Origin: Flammeovirgaceae bacterium UBA5008 | Lineage (GTDB): Bacteria > Bacteroidota > Bacteroidia > Cytophagales > Cyclobacteriaceae | Length of the DNA: 7,798 nucleotides | NCBI GenBank assembly: GCA_002398365.1 | Contig: DGYK01000028.1 | Span: 1-7,798, forward strand | Direction of reading: 5' to 3' | Shown: positions 5,463 through 7,798 of the stretch, one piece after another | How the letters are laid out: the number at the start of each line of letters is the position of its first letter | How positions within the stretch are numbered: the first letter of the stretch is position 1 | Position numbers and translations under genes: made by a program | The notes under the pieces: generated by a model | The model's database searches: none | What the model was told of the DNA's origin: nothing | The model's input: the letters and a program-made list of their open reading frames with translations, nothing else

Positions 5463-5603
5463 ACACTCGTTCATAGTTGATAGTCAATAGACATCAGTCA
5501 ATCGTCACGTTCTCCGTCTTTCTGTCCTTCCCATTTGCTTAGCTGCAGCGCTCTGATAGCGCTCGACAAATTTCACTCCCGAGTTTCGCAACACGCCACC
5601 ACC
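5463..5603. other. Spacer without a gene
   Basis: It contains TAGTTGATAGTCAAT (5474-5488), the inverted counterpart of 4472-4486, then AGCGCT twice around CTGAT (about 5549-5565), which could form a small hairpin. No protein-like frame was found. Confidence 0.4.
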
Positions 5604-5731
5604 AATCCTGTAAATCCTAAAATCCTGTAAATCCTGATTCAGACAGATTTTACGACAACACTTTTTTTGGAGGTGTGGGAGGGAAGAACGAGATTTGATA
5701 GAACAAAGAGCAAGCGGCTATAAGAGAAATA
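5604..5731 (+). repeat. Dispersed AATCCT repeat, copy R4 (full length)
   Basis: The tandem head has units AATCCTGTA, AATCCTAA, AATCCTGTA and AATCCTG. ATTCAGACAGATTTTACGAC, AACAC, T7 and GGAGGTGTGGGAGG follow. A less conserved tail reaches CAAGCGGCTATAA (5711-5723), which aligns with the tail of R1. Positions 5629-5682 match 7582-7635 in R5 at 53 of 54 bases. It lies about 100 bases before the membrane-protein gene. Confidence 0.85.
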
Positions 5732-5749
5732 GGCGCAAGTTTTTTAGGA

Positions 5750-5814
5750 GTATGCGTAAGGTCCATAGTAAAAGATGCGCATACCCTAATGTTGTGGGTA
5801 ATGGCCGCTGGACA
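5750..5814 (+). other. Hairpin and junction motif before the membrane-protein gene
   Basis: GTATGCG (5750-5756) pairs with CGCATAC (5778-5784). Directly after it comes AATGTTGTGGGTAATGGCC (5788-5806) and, at 5811-5814, GACA. The TGTTGTGGGTAATGGCCGC part (5790-5808) recurs inverted at 6147-6165 behind the gene. The same order, closing hairpin arm then AA(T/C)GTT, AA, GCC and GACA, is found at 6312-6355 before the peptidase gene. It looks like a repeated cassette boundary, but the mechanism is not known. Confidence 0.5.
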
Positions 5815-5832
5815 GTTTGGTAAACGACAATC

Positions 5833-6135
5833 ATGACGACAGAAAAGAAATTGAAACGAGGACTCTACAGCATCGACTTACTGCTGTTCTTGATAATTGT
5901 TTTAACCTACTATGGACTAATGACATTTGGACATGGACTTGGCGACTTAGTTTATGTAATTGCATTGTGTGTATTTGTTTTAGGTAACACAATATTGACA
6001 ATCATTGCTAAGGACAAGGTCTTCTTGACAATCTTACTTATCATTTCAGCTTCTGTACTCTGTGGGACAATTTGGAGTACAACTATTGGACGAGGCGTAG
6101 AATACAGGTGGAACGGAAATGTTTTTCTGAATTAA
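5833..6135 (+). CDS. Small membrane protein, three predicted helices
   Basis: The 100-residue protein starts at ATG 5833 with a basic, polar N-terminus (MTTEKKLKRG). Three hydrophobic stretches follow at about residues 12-30, 38-58 and 63-80, and a polar tail YRWNGNVFLN ends it. Lys-rich segments at both the N-terminus and residues 60-62 (KDK) suggest how it is oriented in the inner membrane. No family or catalytic motif was recognised and the function is unknown. It is bracketed by a 19-bp inverted repeat (5790-5808 and 6147-6165), so gene and boundaries may move as a unit. The gap to the peptidase gene (281 bases, with a large hairpin) argues against a common operon. Confidence 0.75.
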   Translation: MTTEKKLKRGLYSIDLLLFLIIVLTYYGLMTFGHGLGDLVYVIALCVFVLGNTILTIIAKDKVFLTILLIISASVLCGTIWSTTIGRGVEYRWNGNVFLN

Positions 6136-6146
6136 AGTTTGAGAAT

Positions 6147-6165
6147 GCGGCCACTACCCACAACA
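6147..6165 (-). repeat. Inverted copy of the 19-bp boundary motif
   Basis: The reverse complement, TGTTGTGGGTAGTGGCCGC, matches 5790-5808 at 18 of 19 bases. The two copies flank the membrane-protein gene with only 24 and 11 bases between the repeats and the coding region. Confidence 0.75.
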
Positions 6166-6172
6166 GTATGTT

Positions 6173-6325
6173 TCTGCAATGGTGCCGTGACGAGTTGGTT
6201 TAAAGTTTTATCTTCGTTCAACGTTTGGTTTCCCCGCGAAGCGCGGGGCAAGCAGTGGGGCCCGCCTACGCGAGACGCTTCGGCTGGGCAGGCAGGACGC
6301 GGCTTCGAAAAGGCACCACTGCAGA
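6173..6325. repeat. Large imperfect hairpin site with GC-rich interior
   Basis: TCTGCAATGGTGCC (6173-6186) and GGCACCACTGCAGA (6312-6325) are inverted arms with 13 of 14 bases matching. The interior contains the perfect hairpin CCCCGCG-AAG-CGCGGGG (6232-6248) and a GC-rich stretch with GCCTACGCGAGACGCTTCGG (6265-6284) and CTGGGCAGGC. The frames crossing it on both strands show no protein family. The overall shape, a 150-base imperfect palindrome between two unrelated genes, recalls integron attC sites, but the attC core sequences were not found. Confidence 0.6.
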
Positions 6326-6416
6326 TACACAAACGTTAGCTGCAAGCGCCAGACAACAACACAACGAGGGACAAGAACTTGTATATTCACAATAGTAAAA
6401 TACAAAACCTACATAT
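6326..6416 (+). other. Junction motif and leader of the peptidase gene
   Basis: AACGTTAGC (6332-6340), TGCAAGCGCC (6341-6350) and GACA (6352-6355) mirror the order seen at 5788-5814 before the membrane-protein gene. An AT-rich leader then runs to the peptidase start. No TAnnTTTG box could be identified with confidence. Confidence 0.4.
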
Positions 6417-7460
6417 ATGCTGACAGAACAGTTAAACTATTTGAATGCCATGAGACGCGGGTTTTTGGTTTTAACCATACTATCACTTTTTCAGACTCAA
6501 CTTGTGGCGCAGTCTGAGATAAACAAATTGAATAAAAAAGAAATCGCTCTGACAATAGACTCAATCAATCGTAAGCTGAATAAAAATTATGTGTTTCCTG
6601 AGATGGCGGCTAAGATGATAGAAACTCTTAACGTCAATTTTAAGACTGGTAAATACAATACATTAACGAATCCAAGTGACCTTGCCCGTCAACTTACAAG
6701 TGATCTTCAGGGAACAAGTAAGGATAAGCACCTTATGGTGGTTTACAATCCAACGATTATTGCCCGAGAAAATGCCTTGACAGATCAAGACAGAGCAAAT
6801 GAAGAAGCTGAATGGGCCAAAGAATTGGTGACTCATTTAAAGCGGGACAATTATGGATTTAGGGAAGCAAAAATTCTTGAAGGTAATATTGGGTATCTGG
6901 ATATAAGAGAGTTTGTAGATCCTAAATATGGTAGTGAGACTTTAGCTAACGCAATGCATTTCCTTGAAAACACTAATGCAATAATCATTGACTTACGCCA
7001 AAACGATGGTGGGTCACCTGAAATGGTACAGCTTCTGGCAAGCTACTTCTTTTCATCCGAACCAGCTATTCATCTTGCCAATCATTACAACCGCCCAAAA
7101 GATGAATTAACAAAATCAATGACTCTACCCAACGTGACAGGTGTGCGGAGACCGAAGACGGACTTGTACATACTGACAAGCAGTAAAACATTTTCCGCTG
7201 CTGAAGCATTCAGCTATCAACTAAAATATTTGAAACGTGCAACGATCGTGGGCGAAAAGACAGCTGGTGGAGCACATCTGACTGGATCAGTAATTGCAAC
7301 CGACAAGTTTTATGTAAGGATACCGCAAGGACGAACGACAAGTCCAGTTACAAACTCAAACTGGGAGGGTATTGGTGTAATACCTGACATTGAAGTGAAT
7401 GCTGAGGAAGCATTGAAAGCTGCCCAAACTAAAGCACTTGAAGGAATAAAAGACCGTTAG
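6417..7460 (+). CDS. S41 family peptidase (C-terminal-processing/IRBP-like), secreted
   Basis: The reading frame opens at ATG 6417 (347 residues), but ATG 6450 (residue 12) is the more likely start, because it gives a standard Sec signal peptide MRRGFLVLTILSLFQTQLVA. The mature protein begins near QSEINKLNKKEIA. An S41 N-terminal helical domain (about 37-115: LTIDSINRKLNKNYVFPEMA, LARQLTSDLQGTSKDKHL) precedes the catalytic core. Core motifs are GNIGYLDIREF (156-166), IDLRQNDGGSPEMV (191-204), TSSKTFSAAEAF (254-265) with the expected nucleophile Ser260, VGEKTAGGA (278-286) and GIGVIPDIEV (318-327). No PDZ domain separates the domains, as in the IRBP-like subgroup. It should act as a serine peptidase outside the cytoplasm or in the periplasm; the substrate is unknown. 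The gene stands between the hairpin site and repeat R5. Confidence 0.93.
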   Translation: MLTEQLNYLNAMRRGFLVLTILSLFQTQLVAQSEINKLNKKEIALTIDSINRKLNKNYVFPEMAAKMIETLNVNFKTGKYNTLTNPSDLARQLTSDLQGTSKDKHLMVVYNPTIIARENALTDQDRANEEAEWAKELVTHLKRDNYGFREAKILEGNIGYLDIREFVDPKYGSETLANAMHFLENTNAIIIDLRQNDGGSPEMVQLLASYFFSSEPAIHLANHYNRPKDELTKSMTLPNVTGVRRPKTDLYILTSSKTFSAAEAFSYQLKYLKRATIVGEKTAGGAHLTGSVIATDKFYVRIPQGRTTSPVTNSNWEGIGVIPDIEVNAEEALKAAQTKALEGIKDR

Positions 7461-7557
7461 TTTACAATTGACAAATTTGACCCCACTAGTGCAGATGTTG
7501 TGAGATGGTGTGTTAGGTCATCCGTGCTCAAGAAGTAAAAAAATCACCACATCCGCC
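7461..7557. other. Spacer after the peptidase gene
   Basis: No gene and no clear terminator. ATGTTGTG (7496-7503) repeats eight bases of the boundary motif at 5789-5796, and CACTAGTG (7485-7492) is a small palindrome. Neither is strong enough to be called a further boundary site. Confidence 0.35.
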
Positions 7558-7650
7558 AATCCTGTAAATCCTAAAATCCTAAAATCCTGATTCAGACAGA
7601 TTTTACGACAAGACTTTTTTTGGAGGTGTGGGAGGAGCGAGATTTGTTAA
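7558..7650 (+). repeat. Dispersed AATCCT repeat, copy R5
   Basis: The head is AATCCTGTAAATCCTAA, AATCCTAA, AATCCTG. ATTCAGACAGATTTTACGAC, AAGAC, T7 and GGAGGTGTGGGAGG follow. It is nearly identical to R4 over about 78 bases; the differences are one head unit and one C/G change. The tail GCGAGATTTG also matches R4. Behind it a short frame reads to the TAA at about 7748 without a family. Confidence 0.85.
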
Positions 7651-7720
7651 GAGCAAAACACATTGTATTCCGATTAATAGAAAAAAACGATTTAAAAGGT
7701 TCCGATGATATCATTCAAGC

Positions 7721-7798
7721 AGAATCACAGCAATCATATAAATCATAAAAATCACAGTCCAGACAATTTGACTTTGATTGGTGAAATTTGATTATGTG
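7721..7798 (+). repeat. Related AATCA repeat, copy R6 (cut by the window edge)
   Basis: Units AATCACAGC, AATCATAT, AAATCATA and AAAATCACAG are followed by TCCAGACAATTTGAC and, near the edge, ATTGGTGAAATTTGA. The plan is the same as in R1-R5 (tandem 8-9-base head, (T/C)CAGACA, then GGTGAAATT as in R1 and R2), but the head unit is AATCA instead of AATCCT. Confidence 0.5.

Noticed and set aside
5604..5640. CRISPR array in the AATCCT tandem units
   Set aside because: Units are 8-9 bases without unique spacers, and no cas gene is present.
6173..6355. Classical integron attC site with integrase
   Set aside because: The GTTRRRY / RYYYAAC cores are not matched and no integrase gene is in the window; only the shape is similar.
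6132..6405. Overlapping 65-66-codon frames on both strands of the hairpin site
   Set aside because: They are a by-product of the GC-rich palindrome, which lacks stops in several frames.
7630..7748. Open stretch reading ERDLLRAKHIVFRLIEKN behind repeat R5
   Set aside because: It looks mildly protein-like but begins inside the repeat, is about 40 codons long and has no recognised relative; chance is sufficient.

Overview
The window looks like chromosomal DNA of a member of the Bacteroidota, probably Cytophagales-like. This is inferred from moderate-to-low GC, A-rich leaders without clear Shine-Dalgarno sites, TAnnTTTG-like promoter boxes, lipoproteins and secreted proteins of Bacteroidota style, and the types of intergenic repeat. 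No rRNA, tRNA, CRISPR array, integrase or complete insertion sequence was found.

Positions 1-2013 are an ordinary gene block on the + strand. It holds a Crp/Fnr-type regulator (150-734), then an NADPH-dependent F420-reductase-like Rossmann protein (853-1515), and 12 bases later a SnoaL/NTF2-like lipoprotein (1528-2013). The last two probably form an operon. A long inverted repeat (805-848) lies directly before the operon and may be an operator or a 5'-UTR hairpin.

Positions 2014-7798 are accessory DNA with a different layout: single small genes separated by copies of a dispersed repeat. The repeat starts with tandem 8-9-base AATCCT units, continues with GATTCAGACA and TTTACGACAACAC, and ends in a T-run followed by GGAGG-rich purines. 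I count five copies in the same orientation (near 2117, 2899, 4397, 5604 and 7558), one of them shortened, plus a related AATCA copy at the right edge. Between them lie a secreted protein resembling a TonB plug (2358-2801), an unrecognised lipoprotein (2982-3569), a truncated secreted-protein gene (3655-3780) next to an unrecognised minus-strand ORF (3888-4250), a helical protein (4640-5392), a three-helix membrane protein (5833-6135) and an S41 peptidase (6417-7460).

Other small repeats decorate the spacers. GC-rich palindromes lie at 2034-2098, CCCCTCC/GGCGGGGTG repeats at 4313-4376, and a GGAAGTTCACTTCC dyad at 3743-3766. A 19-bp inverted repeat flanks the membrane-protein gene (5790-5808 and 6147-6165), and a large hairpin-forming site (6173-6325) separates that gene from the peptidase. 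The accessory half therefore looks like a cassette-like collection of unrelated small genes bounded by repeats. No shared pathway is visible, and the mechanism that builds the array is unknown.
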